From: Candidatus Eisenbacteria bacterium RBG_16_71_46 | GTDB taxonomy: Bacteria; Eisenbacteria; RBG-16-71-46 | Length of the DNA: 64,000 bases | Direction: 5' to 3' | NCBI GenBank assembly: GCA_001780165.1 | Contig: MFFQ01000037.1 | Span: 1-64,000, forward strand | Shown: positions 35,253 to 44,647 of the stretch, piece by piece | How the letters are laid out: each line of letters starts with the position of its first letter | How positions within the stretch are numbered: the first letter of the stretch is position 1 | Made by a program: the position numbers and the translations under genes | Notes under the pieces: model-generated | What the model saw: only the letters and a program-made list of their open reading frames with translations | What the model was told of the DNA's origin: nothing | Database searches by the model: none

Positions 35253-36179
35253 TCAAACCTGCAGGGCATCCCGCACTGCCGCCAGCCAGTCCGCCGGGCT
35301 TCCCCCCGCCGCCTCGAACCGCGCGGCGTCCACCTGGTGTCGGAACCAGGTGCGCTGCCGCTTCGCGAGCTGGCGCGTGCGCAGGCAGGTGCGCGCCTCG
35401 GCCTCCGCGCGCGACATCCGCCCCGCGAGAAGCGCCAGGGCCTCGTCGTAGCCCACGGCCCGCAGGTCGCGCAGCGCGTCGCCGTGGCCGCGCTCGACCA
35501 GGGCGCGGGTCTCCTCGATCAGCCCATGGGCGAACATCCAGCGCGTGCGCGCGGCGATGCGCTCCGCCAGCTCCGCGGGTGGCACGACGAGCTCGACCAC
35601 CCGCCACTCCCCCTGGACCGCGGGGCCCGCCTCCTGGCGATGCCACCACGACAGCGGGCGGCCGCTCGCCGCCAGCACCTCGAGCGCTCGCATCACGCGC
35701 TGGGCGTCGCGTGGATCCAGCCGCGCCGCGGTCTCGGGGTCGGAGGCCGCGAGGCGGCGGTGCAGGGCCCCGCTGCCGAGCGTGCGTGCCTCCTCCCGCA
35801 GCCGTTGGCGGAGCTGCGGGTCGTGCGGCGGCTCGAGCGACAGCCCGCGACGGGCGGCCGCGAGGTAGAGTCCCGAGCCGCCGACCAGCACCGGAGCTCG
35901 ATCGCGCGCATGGATCGCGGCGCACACCTCGCGCGCGGCGCGCGCGTACCAGCCCGCGCTCGCGCGCTCGCCCAACTCCAGGGCCTCGAACAGGTGGTGC
36001 GGGCGTGCGGCGCGCTCGGCCGGCGACGGCTTGCCGGTGCCGAGGTCGAGTTCACGGTACACCTGGCGCGAATCGGCGCACACCAACTCGCCGCCGAGCG
36101 CCACGGCGAGCGCCTCGCCGAGGGCGGTCTTGCCGGTCGCGGTGGCCCCGACCACCGCGATCACGCGCGCGGCGCCCAT
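35253..36179 (-). CDS. miaA: tRNA dimethylallyltransferase
   Basis: It adds a dimethylallyl group to A37 of tRNAs that read UNN codons. The P-loop is 'GATATGKTALGEAL' (about 11-24), followed by the signature 'DSRQVYRELDLGTGKP' and 'GGSGLYLAAARRG'. Length 308 aa is normal. The ATG lies right beside a dispersed repeat that separates it from mutL, with no obvious Shine-Dalgarno except what the repeat end supplies. The order mutL-miaA matches many proteobacteria. Confidence 0.96.
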   Translation of the reverse strand: MGAARVIAVVGATATGKTALGEALAVALGGELVCADSRQVYRELDLGTGKPSPAERAARPHHLFEALELGERASAGWYARAAREVCAAIHARDRAPVLVGGSGLYLAAARRGLSLEPPHDPQLRQRLREEARTLGSGALHRRLAASDPETAARLDPRDAQRVMRALEVLAASGRPLSWWHRQEAGPAVQGEWRVVELVVPPAELAERIAARTRWMFAHGLIEETRALVERGHGDALRDLRAVGYDEALALLAGRMSRAEAEARTCLRTRQLAKRQRTWFRHQVDAARFEAAGGSPADWLAAVRDALQV

Positions 36180-36303
36180 CTCAAGCTCCGTCCGAGAACG
36201 CCCGAGGGCGAGGCGTCGCGGGCGCGCGACGACAGTCGTGGCCGACCACGCTGCGCGTGGTGCCCGGCCACGTCGGAGCGAGGAGCCGACCGCGCAACTT
36301 GAG
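36180..36303 (-). repeat. Dispersed repeat element, copy C (truncated arms)
   Basis: It carries the full core shared with copy A, including CGTCGGAGCGAGGAGCCGACCGCGCAAC and the internal CCACGC dyad, and a left arm like copy A (GCTCCGTCCGAGAACGCCCG). The matching right arm is missing; instead CTCAAG and CTTGAG close the ends. It stands directly upstream of the miaA start codon and in tandem with copy D. Confidence 0.8.
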
Positions 36304-36327
36304 CCTCGGTCTTTCGGACACGCTCCC

Positions 36328-36453
36328 GGCTCCGTTCGAGAACGCCCGGGGGCAAGGCGTCGCGGTCGGGCGACGACAGTCGTGGCCGGTGGGCCACGTC
36401 GGAGCGAGGAGCCGACCGCGCAACGCAGCCCCCGGGCGTTCTCGAACCGAGCC
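36328..36453 (-). repeat. Dispersed repeat element, copy D
   Basis: 126 bp with 26-bp arms (GGCTCCGTTCGAGAACGCCCGGGGGC against its inverse, one mismatch). Compared with copies A-C it lacks about 20 bp of the central CCACGC dyad. Its outer base is the last base of the mutL stop codon. Confidence 0.85.
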
Positions 36454-38183
36454 TAGCGCCCGAAGCGCCGGTGCAGCTCGTCGAGGTCGAGTCGCACGAA
36501 CGTGACCCGGCCATGGGGATCGCCGTGAGGGCGCGCGGTGGCGAACAGCCGGTCGGCGAGCGCGCGCATCTCGGGGAGCGTGAGCGCGTCGCCGGCGCGC
36601 GTCGCGGCATGGCAGGCGAACGAGCGCGCGAGGTGCTCGGCCACGTTCTCGTGGGCCGTGCGGCCCGAGCGCTCGCTCACGCCGTCGAGGACGTCCTGCA
36701 GGAGCTGGCCCGGTGATTCGTGGCGCAGCCCCGGCGGCACACCCTGGATGACGACCGTGGGCGGGCCGAGCGGGGCGAGGTCCCAGCCCAACTGCTTGAG
36801 CCAGGGTCCGAGCTCGAGCAGCAACTCGAACTGGTCGCGCGACAGGTCCACGACCGCCGGGAACAACAGCTGCTGCGAGCTGGCCCGCTCGCCGGTGAGC
36901 CGCGCGAACGCCTCCTCGTACAGGATGCGCTCGTGCGCCGCGTGCTGGTCGATGATCACCAGCCCGCCGCGCACCGGGGCGAGGATGTACGTGCGATGGA
37001 GCTGCCACATCTCGGGCTCGCCCGCCACCGGCGGCGCCGGCGCCGGCGTGGCCGCGCCGCCGCCGGCCGTGGCGTCCGGTCCCGAACGGGACTCGAGCCC
37101 GAGGTCGGTCTGGTTCGCCGGGCGCTCGCGCACCCGGTCGGCCCATGACGGCTCGGTGCCGCCGCCGCGCACGACGGTGAAGGGCGGCTGCAGACTCGCC
37201 AGCGGGCGCGCGCACACTCCCGCCACCAGCGAGAACACCGACTCCTCGGTGGGAAACCGCACCTCGCGCTTGGTGGGATGCACGTTGACATCGAGCCGCG
37301 CGGGCGGCACGGAGAGCCACAGGATGGCTGCCGGAAAGCGTCCCGCGGGAAGCAGGTTCCCGTACCCCTGGCGCAGGGCCTGGGCCAGCACCGGGCTCTG
37401 GATCCAGCGCCGGTTGACGAGGAACACCTGCCCTCCGCGGGAGGCGCGCCCGTGCTCGGGCAGTCCGAGCAGCGCCTCGATCGCCAGGCCATCGCGCTCG
37501 CCCCGCGCCTCCAGCAACTGGGCCGCATGGCGAGCGCCCCAGAGCGCGCTCGCCCGCTCGCGGCGCGAGGTCGCGGCCGGCCAGTCCAGGCGATCCCGGC
37601 CGTCCACCACCATCCGCCACGCGACTTCGGGGAAGGCGAGCGCGAGCGCTTCGAGCAGTCGGTAGGCGGCGCGCATCTCGCCCGCTGGCGAGCTCAGGAA
37701 CTTGCGCCGCGCCGGGACGTTGAAGAACAGGTCGGAGACCTCGACCGTCGTGCCGGGAGCCCGCGCCGCGTCCCCGCGCCCACTCGTGACGCCGCCCTCG
37801 ACCGCGACGTACGACGCGGCGTCGGCCCCGCGCGCCCGACTGGTGAGCCGCAGCCGGCTCACCGCGGCGATGCTCGGGAGCGCTTCGCCCCGAAACCCCA
37901 GGGTCTCCAAGCGGTCGAGGTCGTCGAGCGAGCGCAGCTTGCTGGTGGCGTGGCGTTCGAGCGCCAGCTCGAGTTCCGAGGCGGCGATGCCCACGCCGTC
38001 GTCGGCGATCTGGAATCCCCGATCGAGCGAGCCCTCGACCCGCACCTCGATCGCCCGCGCCCCGGCATCGAGGGCGTTCTCCAGCAATTCCTTGAGGGCG
38101 GACAGCGGGCGCTCGATGACCTCCCCCGCCGCGATGTGCGTGGCGGTCTCGGGCGCAAGGCGCCGGATCGGGTGCTCCACCAT
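36453..38183 (-). CDS. mutL: DNA mismatch repair protein MutL (endonuclease type)
   Basis: N-terminal GHKL ATPase: 'IAAGEVIERPLSALKELLENALDAG', 'DDGVGI', 'LETLGFRGEALPSI', and 'VNVHPTKREVRF'. The C-terminal domain carries the metal-binding nicking motif DQHAAHERILYEE (412-424), so this MutL can cut DNA, as in bacteria without MutH. Length 576 aa. I chose ATG 38183, preceded by GGAGG, with a promoter TTGCGC-17-TACTTA just upstream. The linker is proline-rich. Its partner mutS is 20 kb away. Confidence 0.96.
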   Translation of the reverse strand: MVEHPIRRLAPETATHIAAGEVIERPLSALKELLENALDAGARAIEVRVEGSLDRGFQIADDGVGIAASELELALERHATSKLRSLDDLDRLETLGFRGEALPSIAAVSRLRLTSRARGADAASYVAVEGGVTSGRGDAARAPGTTVEVSDLFFNVPARRKFLSSPAGEMRAAYRLLEALALAFPEVAWRMVVDGRDRLDWPAATSRRERASALWGARHAAQLLEARGERDGLAIEALLGLPEHGRASRGGQVFLVNRRWIQSPVLAQALRQGYGNLLPAGRFPAAILWLSVPPARLDVNVHPTKREVRFPTEESVFSLVAGVCARPLASLQPPFTVVRGGGTEPSWADRVRERPANQTDLGLESRSGPDATAGGGAATPAPAPPVAGEPEMWQLHRTYILAPVRGGLVIIDQHAAHERILYEEAFARLTGERASSQQLLFPAVVDLSRDQFELLLELGPWLKQLGWDLAPLGPPTVVIQGVPPGLRHESPGQLLQDVLDGVSERSGRTAHENVAEHLARSFACHAATRAGDALTLPEMRALADRLFATARPHGDPHGRVTFVRLDLDELHRRFGR

Positions 38184-38206
38184 GGCCTCCAGGTCCAAGC
38201 CGCAAT

Positions 38207-38235
38207 TAAGTACACGACGGCCCCAGGGGGCGCAA
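38207..38235 (-). promoter_or_regulatory. Candidate sigma-70 promoter of mutL
   Basis: On the minus strand TTGCGC (-35) and TACTTA (-10) are 17 bp apart, about 24 nt before the mutL ATG. This leaves a short leader that holds the GGAGG ribosome site. Confidence 0.5.
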
Positions 38236-38390
38236 GGAACAGCGATGGCCGGGCGCTGCGGGGAGTGGAGACGGATGGGAACGGGCGCCGGCCAGCGCCG
38301 TCGCGGGGCGGGAGGAACTCGCGTCCAGGATCCGTCCAAGGACGCCGAGTACCAGGCGCGGACGAACGCCGGGCGACCGAGCAGCCGAGT

Positions 38391-39725
38391 CTAGCGCACC
38401 GAAAGCCAGAGGCACGCGGCGGTGAGGAAGCCCTCCGCGTCCTCCGGGCCGGTCAGCTCGATGCGCTCGTCGGTGATCGGGGCGGCGGGCGCCGGCTGCA
38501 CTGCCTCGCGCCATGCCGTTTCCCAGAGCGAGCCCAGGCGCCGGCGCAAGTGGCTGAAGCTGCTCGACGCCCCGGCGGTGAGCAGCAGCATGACGCGCGC
38601 CGAAGGTCGACAGATGCAGTCGGTGTCGCGAAGCTGATCCGGAAGCAGTCGGCACAACACGTCCACGCTCTCCGGCACGTCGGCAAATCCCAGGCGGTGG
38701 ACGGCGAAGCGCAGTCCGTCGCGGTGGTTGCGCTCGACCGCGAGCTCGAGCCGGGCGCGAAAGTCGTCGGGCTGGAGCCAGCCCTGGGCCGGGTCGGGCA
38801 CCAGCGGGAACGCGGGCGCGGCCATCTCGCGATCGTGCTCGTCCCAGGTGGCCCGGAGGTCCTCCACCATGCGTTCCCAGGTGGTCCAGCCCTCTGCGGG
38901 ATTGATCCCTCCCGCCGCCAGCACCCCACGGTGCTGCGTGGTCTGGAAAGGCCACGCCCCCCACGCCTTGCCCTCCTGGGGTCCGGAGAGCTGCTTGATC
39001 ACCTGGGGCAGGTTGAGCTCGACCGCGAGATCGACCAGACCCTTGAGCAGAGCATCGTCGGGTCCGATCTCGGCGACCATCTTCATGTCGCCCTTGCGAC
39101 CGGCGTGGAGTTCCGCGCGCCCGGCGCCGGTATCCGCGACGAGGATCCGCAGCGCCCCCTCGAGCTGGTGGCGGTCCTCCGAAGATGGAAAGTCGTCGAG
39201 ACTGCGGATGCGCACCCCCCGCCGCCCGGAGGGCCTGACCGGCTGCGGAGTGGTGGGCGCGTCCGGGGCGAGGTCGGGCAGCGCGTCGCGCAGGATGGTG
39301 TCGCACGGCTGGCCGCCCAGCGACGTCTCGAAGGCCGCAGCGTGCAGCGCGAGCGGGGCTTCGATCCCCGGCATGTCGGATCCGGCGCCCGCCTCGTCGT
39401 CGAGGAACGACTCGGGTGTCGCACTCGGGGTTCCAAGCGCGAGCAGCAGGCCCTCGACCTGGGTGCGACGCGGGCTGCGCTCGCTCACCAGCGCCAGGTC
39501 GAAGATCTCGCGCGTGAGATCGGCGAGGTCGACGGTGCAGGGCAGACCGCACATTTCGGCCACGCGCGTGCCGGCCTCCTCTCCATCCCCGCCCGCGACC
39601 AGCCGGACCGAGATCTCGGGGCGACGCAGGAGTCGCGGCAACAGGTCGGCGTCCTGCCAGTCGAAGTCGACCAGCACGATACGCCGCCGGGCGCCGTTAT
39701 GGGTGGCAGGGGTCTCGGTCCTCAT
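38391..39725 (-). CDS. Multidomain signalling-like protein with degenerate GGDEF-like tail
   Basis: I do not recognise a family. The N terminus ('RRIVLVDFDWQDADLLPRLLRRPEISVRLVAGG...LADLTREIFDLALVSE') looks like a receiver or Rossmann-like fold without a clear phospho-acceptor. The middle ('LEGALRILVADTGAGRAELHAG...MVAEIGPDDALLKGLVDLAVELNLPQVI') resembles a GAF-type domain. The C-terminal 'RARLELAVERNHRDGLRFAVHRLGFADVP...LRDTDCICRPSARVMLLLTAGASS' has the pattern of a GGDEF-family fold but without the GGDEF residues, so it should not make cyclic di-GMP. The start is uncertain: ATG 39725 has GGAGG 14 nt upstream, which is far. Confidence 0.6.
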   Translation of the reverse strand: MRTETPATHNGARRRIVLVDFDWQDADLLPRLLRRPEISVRLVAGGDGEEAGTRVAEMCGLPCTVDLADLTREIFDLALVSERSPRRTQVEGLLLALGTPSATPESFLDDEAGAGSDMPGIEAPLALHAAAFETSLGGQPCDTILRDALPDLAPDAPTTPQPVRPSGRRGVRIRSLDDFPSSEDRHQLEGALRILVADTGAGRAELHAGRKGDMKMVAEIGPDDALLKGLVDLAVELNLPQVIKQLSGPQEGKAWGAWPFQTTQHRGVLAAGGINPAEGWTTWERMVEDLRATWDEHDREMAAPAFPLVPDPAQGWLQPDDFRARLELAVERNHRDGLRFAVHRLGFADVPESVDVLCRLLPDQLRDTDCICRPSARVMLLLTAGASSSFSHLRRRLGSLWETAWREAVQPAPAAPITDERIELTGPEDAEGFLTAACLWLSVR

Positions 39726-40001
39726 CGGGTCGTCACACGCCTCCAATCACGAAGTTGCACGGAGCATACCAATCTCAATTTGCCCCGGGCCGGGGGAATC
39801 CAGCGCCGGCCGGCGCAGGCCGGGCGCCGATCCGGGCGATTTGCACGGCGCTGTCCCCGGGGCGCAACGCCGGCCCGCCTCTGGGCGGGTCCGACCGCCG
39901 GCCGAGGTCGCGGCGACGCCGATGCAGCGGGTTGCAGGGTGAAACGGCGTCGGAGCGAGGATCGACCGTGCCAGACGGTGATCGGCGCGGTCTGCCCCCG
40001 A

Positions 40002-42950
40002 CTAGAGCGAGGAAGGGGGCGGGGGCAAGGTCACGTCGCGCAAGGCGCGATCGAGAATGCGCACCGGGTAGCGCCGTTTGAGCTCCTCGAAATACTCGTA
40101 GAGATTGCGCTGGGTCGCCACCCGCCGCTCGCTCTCCGTTCTCGCCGAGAGCTGGGTGGCGCTGGGCGCGTGCACCTCGTTGAGCCGGATGCGCGCGAGC
40201 CCCGGGCGCAGCGCCACCCAGCCACTGATTCCACCGGAGGTCAGCGCGGGACCATGCCGGGCGCCGAAGAGGAGCGAGTCGATCTCGGCCACGCCGCCGT
40301 ACTTGTCGAGTCCCTGCCCGGCCTGCACCGAGGGGGCGTGCAGCAGGCCGCCCCACAGCGCGCCGAGGCTGTCGAACGACCAGCCCGTCCGCAGCATCGA
40401 GTCCAGCTCGGCGCACTTCGCGCGCATCGCGCGCTCCCCGGTGGTGCGTTGGTACTCGGCCATGACCCGGTCACGCGCGCGCTCCCAGGTGGGTGACGCC
40501 GGAGGCCCGATGCTGTCCACCCAGGTGATGACGTATTGGCCGCTGCGCAGGCGGATGACCCCAGGGTAGAACGTGCCCGGCGCGAGCGTGTCGAGCGTAT
40601 GAAAGTAGGTGTCCAGCTCGCGGACCGGATTGGGCTCTCCGACCTGGCGCTGGTTGTGGATCAGGACGATCCCCTCGCGGACGGCGGCGCGGGCCTGTGA
40701 CGGGCTCTTCAAGCTGCGGAAGAGGCTGTCGGCGCGCTGGGCCACGATGGCATCGGCTTTCTCCTTGGCGGCATCGTAACCCACGTTCGAGTACACCTCG
40801 GCCAGGGGCGGAGCAAAGGTCGGGTAGTAGTCCAGGCACTTGATGATGTGGTAGCCGACTTCGGTCTTGACCACGTGGCTGACGTCTCCGGGGCGCAATG
40901 AGAATGCCGCGCGATCGAAGGCGTCGAGCATCGCCCCGCGGCCGAAGGTCTGGAGATCGCCCCCGCTCTCACGGGTGCCCTCGTCGTCCGAGTACTGGCG
41001 TGCCAACTCGGCGAAGTTCTCGCCGGCACGCACCCGCCGCAGGACCGCCTCGGCCTGGACCCGGGCCGCCTGGTCCTGTCCGGTTCCGAGGCCCTTGGGG
41101 CTGATCAGGATGTGGCTGGCGTGCATCTGCTCTGCGGCCGAGTAGCGCTCGATGTGATCGCGATGGTAGCGCTCGACTTCCGCGCGGGTGAGCGGCACGT
41201 CGAGCGGACGGAGCGGGTCCAAGACGAGGCGCGACAGGTAGATCATGTTGCCCAGGGCGAAGCGCCGCGGATCGGCGTCGAACAGCGCCCGGGCGCCCCG
41301 CTCCTCGCCGCGCTCGCGCTGGGTCGCGAACTGGGGCGCGAGCCTCTCCCGCACCTGTTCGTAGGGCGGGAGGAAATCCTCCAGGCGCTGCTCGATCAGG
41401 AACACGAGCGCTCCGCCCGCGTCCACCACCACCCCGGCCCCCGGCGCGCCGCCACGGGCCGCGATCGAGTCGTTCAGCGCCGGCCCCGCCGCCCCGGCGG
41501 GTATCGCACTGCCCAACAGCAGGGGGCCCACCTCGCGCACCTCCGCCGCCTGGCGCTCGAGCCTCGCGTCGCGCCGCCCGGAGCCCCAGGTCTTCTGCAG
41601 CTGCTCGGCCAGGCTCCTCGCGCGCAGCGCGCGCTGCTCGCTGAGCCAGCGGGTGCGGATCTCGTCGCGCACCTGTTCGAAGGGAATGGTGCTGATCGCG
41701 CCGGTGGCGGCGTCGAAGGACGAGTAGTCGGCGAGATGCCCGCGGTGGTAACGGTCCAGGTCGGACGGCGACGGCTCCTTCACCGAGACCGACAGCGTGT
41801 CGAACCACGCGACGCGCAGCTTCACCGCCACGCCGCGCAGGCTGTCGCGCCGTGCCGCGTAGAGCGCGCGAATCAACGGCTCCTCGCCCGCGAGCCGGGC
41901 CCGTGCGCGCAGCTGCGCGCGAATGCCGAGCGCCACCTCGGCCAGGGGCGCCACGTGCGCGGGCGTCTTCGCGTCCACCCGCACCAGCAGCCAGCCCGGG
42001 TTGGAGTGCACCGGCTGCGGCAGAACCCGGCCGACGGGGACGCCGAACACCGCCGCGCGCTGGCGCGCGTCCCCCTGCCAAAACGCCGGAAACTCGTCCG
42101 GCGTCGCCGTCACCCGGGTGCGCACGGTGGCGTGCGTGCTGGCGGCCTGCTCCAGCGTCGCGCCCGCCTGGACCGCGGCCAGGGCGCTGTCCGCGGCCTG
42201 GCGCATGCGGCGATCCCAGGCCCGCAGGGCGGCCGGGTCGTCGCGCTTGGCCGGGTCGATCGGCGGCTGGTCGAAGAAGGCTACGCTCATCATCACCTGC
42301 TCGCGACGCCGGTAGTCGGCGGCGTGGTCGGCATACTCGGCGAGCACGTCGCGTTCGCGGGGCTCGGGTGCATCGCCCCCGAAGTCCTCGTAACGCAGAA
42401 CCAGCGCCTCGATGTCGGCCTCGGACAGCGCGCGCTCGAGCCGGGCACGCAGCGCCGCTTCTTCCGGCGCGTGCTCGCGTTCGATGCGCTCGCGCATGCG
42501 CTGAGCCGAAAGCCGCGCCCGCACCTCGTGCAGCGCGGCGGCGAAGGCCCCGGGATTCGCCATGCGCATCGCCTCGTACTTCGCCGGGTTGAACTCGCCG
42601 CTCTCGCGAAAGACCGGGTCCTTTCGGAATTCCTGCTCGGCATCGGCCTCGCTCACCTGGAGCCCGCGACGCTGAGCCTCGATCGCGAGCAGCTCGATGC
42701 GGATCATCCCCTCCAGCACCTGCCGCCGCACGATCGGCTCCAGCTCGGGCGAGAGATCCTGTCCGGCACGCGCCCGGTAGTCGGCCATCGCCTGCGCGTA
42801 ACGGAGGTCGAACTCCTTGCGCAGCACCGATCGGTCGCCGACCTTGGCGATGGCGGGCGGCGGCGCCTGCGGGGCCGGCGCCGCCGCGGCGCACGCAGCC
42901 CACGCGAGCAGGCCCGCGCCCCACAGCCCACCGAGCACACGTCGCATCAT
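40002..42950 (-). CDS. Large periplasmic parvulin-type peptidyl-prolyl isomerase (SurA/PpiD-like)
   Basis: A 982-aa exported foldase. The tandem ATG at 42950 starts a signal peptide ('RRVLGGLWGAGLLAWAACAAAAP') and follows GGGGGGA. A SurA-N-like region ('VLRKEFDLRYAQAMADYR...LEGMIRIELLAIEAQRRGL') comes next, and a parvulin domain is near residues 605-710: 'HASHILISPKG', 'FAELARQYSDDEGTRESGGDLQTFGRGAMLDAFDRAAFSLRPGDVSHVVKTEVGYHIIK'. The protein is much longer than SurA (about 430) or PpiD (about 620), with extra helical chaperone-like segments on both sides. It probably assists outer-membrane or secreted proteins. Divergent from pgeF. Confidence 0.87.
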   Translation of the reverse strand: MMRRVLGGLWGAGLLAWAACAAAAPAPQAPPPAIAKVGDRSVLRKEFDLRYAQAMADYRARAGQDLSPELEPIVRRQVLEGMIRIELLAIEAQRRGLQVSEADAEQEFRKDPVFRESGEFNPAKYEAMRMANPGAFAAALHEVRARLSAQRMRERIEREHAPEEAALRARLERALSEADIEALVLRYEDFGGDAPEPRERDVLAEYADHAADYRRREQVMMSVAFFDQPPIDPAKRDDPAALRAWDRRMRQAADSALAAVQAGATLEQAASTHATVRTRVTATPDEFPAFWQGDARQRAAVFGVPVGRVLPQPVHSNPGWLLVRVDAKTPAHVAPLAEVALGIRAQLRARARLAGEEPLIRALYAARRDSLRGVAVKLRVAWFDTLSVSVKEPSPSDLDRYHRGHLADYSSFDAATGAISTIPFEQVRDEIRTRWLSEQRALRARSLAEQLQKTWGSGRRDARLERQAAEVREVGPLLLGSAIPAGAAGPALNDSIAARGGAPGAGVVVDAGGALVFLIEQRLEDFLPPYEQVRERLAPQFATQRERGEERGARALFDADPRRFALGNMIYLSRLVLDPLRPLDVPLTRAEVERYHRDHIERYSAAEQMHASHILISPKGLGTGQDQAARVQAEAVLRRVRAGENFAELARQYSDDEGTRESGGDLQTFGRGAMLDAFDRAAFSLRPGDVSHVVKTEVGYHIIKCLDYYPTFAPPLAEVYSNVGYDAAKEKADAIVAQRADSLFRSLKSPSQARAAVREGIVLIHNQRQVGEPNPVRELDTYFHTLDTLAPGTFYPGVIRLRSGQYVITWVDSIGPPASPTWERARDRVMAEYQRTTGERAMRAKCAELDSMLRTGWSFDSLGALWGGLLHAPSVQAGQGLDKYGGVAEIDSLLFGARHGPALTSGGISGWVALRPGLARIRLNEVHAPSATQLSARTESERRVATQRNLYEYFEELKRRYPVRILDRALRDVTLPPPPSSL

Positions 42951-42981
42951 GCGGTTCGATCCCCCCTGTGGCCCGCGGGGC

Positions 42982-43010
42982 TTGACGTCCGCCGCGGCCT
43001 TGCCTAGCGT
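42982..43010 (+). promoter_or_regulatory. Promoter of leaderless pgeF
   Basis: TTGACG and TAGCGT are 17 bp apart, and the -10 ends 9 nt before ATG 43020. Transcription would start within a base or three of the ATG, so the weak CGGAA before it would not be in the mRNA. Confidence 0.6.
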
Positions 43011-43019
43011 CCGGAAATC

Positions 43020-43772
43020 ATGTGGACGCTCGACGCCAGCGCCGAGGTCCCGTTGTGGCGGCCGGCGGATCGCGACCCCGAAGTCGTGCTCGCCTTCTCC
43101 ACCCGCCGCGGCGGGGTCAGCGCCGCGCCGTACGATTCGCTCAATCTCGGCCGTTCCACCGGCGACCGGGCCGAGGACGTGACCAAGAACCGCCGCCGCC
43201 TGCTCCACGCCCTCGCCCTCGACCACGACCGCCTCGCCACCGCCGGCCAGATGCACGGCGTGCGCGTGGTCGCGGTGGAGGCGCCGGGCCACACGCCCGC
43301 GTGCGACGCCCTGCTCACCCGCCGCCCCGGGGTCCCGCTCGCGGTGAGCACCGCCGACTGCATGTCGCTCCTCTTTCATGCGACCGGAACGGTCGCGGCG
43401 GCCCACGCCGGCTGGCGCGGCACCGCCGACGGCATTCCGCGAGCGACACTGCTCGCGCTGTGCGCCGCCGCCGGGGTGGCGCCCCAACGCGTCACGGTGC
43501 ATCTCGGTCCCTGCATCCGCGCCTGCTGCTACGAGGTCGGTGACGACGTAGCCCGCCGCTTTCCCGCGGCCGCAGTGCGTCGCGCCGGGGCCGCGTGGCA
43601 CCTCGACCTGCCGCACGCCGCGCGCCTGCAGCTGCTCGAGGCGGGGCTGCCGCCCGACTCGCTGCACGACTCCGGCGCCTGCACCGCGTGCGACGCCTCC
43701 TGGTACTACTCCCACCGCCGCGATCGCGGGCGCACCGGACGCCACTGGGGCATCGTCGCCCTGCGCGCGTGA
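43020..43772 (+). CDS. pgeF: Peptidoglycan editing factor / purine nucleoside phosphorylase (laccase-fold YfiH)
   Basis: A 250-aa DUF152/YfiH protein, once called polyphenol oxidase. Known members remove L-Ser-containing mistakes from peptidoglycan precursors or cleave nucleosides. The metal-binding residues are H79 ('GQMHGVRV'), C114 ('TADCMSLL') and H129 ('AHAGWRG'), with 'GPCIRACCYEV' following. All are conserved. It appears to be transcribed from a leaderless promoter and diverges from the large parvulin gene. Confidence 0.92.
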   Translation: MWTLDASAEVPLWRPADRDPEVVLAFSTRRGGVSAAPYDSLNLGRSTGDRAEDVTKNRRRLLHALALDHDRLATAGQMHGVRVVAVEAPGHTPACDALLTRRPGVPLAVSTADCMSLLFHATGTVAAAHAGWRGTADGIPRATLLALCAAAGVAPQRVTVHLGPCIRACCYEVGDDVARRFPAAAVRRAGAAWHLDLPHAARLQLLEAGLPPDSLHDSGACTACDASWYYSHRRDRGRTGRHWGIVALRA

Positions 43773-43945
43773 GCGCGCACGCCGCGCGCGAATGGGGCCT
43801 GGCAGTATAGCAAGTCCGCACCGCCCGGGGCAGGTGGCGGCGCGGCGCGTGCGTCACGGGGTTGCAAACAAGCCAACGCGGCGTGCAGGATGGAACCGCT
43901 TGGACGCGCGACCGACCCGCGCAGCCGCCAGGGAGGACACGGACG

Positions 43946-44647
43946 ATGCGCTTGGCACACCAGCTCGCAGCCCTGGCCGCCGCCGCGGCCGGGCTGCTCG
44001 GGCCCCCCGGGGGTCCGGCCGCGGCTGCTCCGGCTGCGACCCGAGCGCCGCCCGCCGCCGAGCGCCGCGCGACCGCCGTGCTCGAGACCTCCCAGGGCGT
44101 GATCGTGATCGCGCTGCGAGCGGATGCCGCCCCGCGGACCGTGGCGAATTTCGAAGCGCTGGTCGCCGCGGGGTTCTTCGACGGCACCTATTTCCACCGC
44201 GTCGTTCCGGGCTTCGTCATCCAGGGCGGGAACCCCCACACGCGGAACCAGGATCCCTCCGACGACGGCCGCGGCGGCCCTGCGACGACCGTCCCCGCCG
44301 AGATCGGGTTGCCCCACCTGCGGGGCGCGGTGGCGGCGGCGCGCTTCGACGACCGGATCAATCCGGAGCGTGGCTCGCATGGCAGCCAGTTCTTCATCGA
44401 TCTGGCGCCCCAGCCCTCGCTGGATCGGGCGGGCTACACGGTGTTCGGTGAAGTGGTGGAGGGGATGGAGGTGATCGACCGCATCGCCGCACTCGCCTGG
44501 GTTCCCGGCACGGCGAAAGGCGCCGCCGGCCCCAATCCCGGGCGCGAGGCGCTCATCCGCCGGACCCGCCTCGAGGCCCTCGCCCCCCGCGCGACCGCCG
44601 GCGGGCGTACGCGGACCGAGCCTAGCCGCCCAGTCGCAACGGATTGA
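43946..44647 (+). CDS. Exported cyclophilin-type peptidyl-prolyl isomerase
   Basis: ATG 43946 has GGGAGGA upstream and opens a signal peptide ('LAHQLAALAAAAAGLL'). The cyclophilin domain carries 'FHRVVPGFVIQGGNPHTRNQDPSDDGRGG', 'HGSQFFIDLAPQPSLDRAGYTVFGEVVEGMEVIDRI'. This is the short prokaryotic type with the catalytic Arg in FHRV and Gln in SQFF. It probably works in the periplasm with the parvulin 1 kb upstream. The last 26 bp overlap the convergent PPC-domain gene. Confidence 0.93.
   Translation: MRLAHQLAALAAAAAGLLGPPGGPAAAAPAATRAPPAAERRATAVLETSQGVIVIALRADAAPRTVANFEALVAAGFFDGTYFHRVVPGFVIQGGNPHTRNQDPSDDGRGGPATTVPAEIGLPHLRGAVAAARFDDRINPERGSHGSQFFIDLAPQPSLDRAGYTVFGEVVEGMEVIDRIAALAWVPGTAKGAAGPNPGREALIRRTRLEALAPRATAGGRTRTEPSRPVATD

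Noticed and set aside
39780-40001. Inverted repeats such as CCCGCC/GGCGGG near 39890 as terminator
   Set aside because: Short stems without T runs in a very GC-rich gap; similar ones occur by chance. A weak echo of the repeat core (GCGTCGGAGCGAGG) is present but lacks arms.
37278-40496. 1072-aa plus-strand ORF and other long opposite-strand ORFs (e.g. 57354-59948, 21778-24387, 41112-43007)
   Set aside because: They lie opposite mutL, mutS, the C25 peptidase and the parvulin, are rich in R/H/G/Q, and contain no recognisable domains. Long shadows are expected at this GC content.
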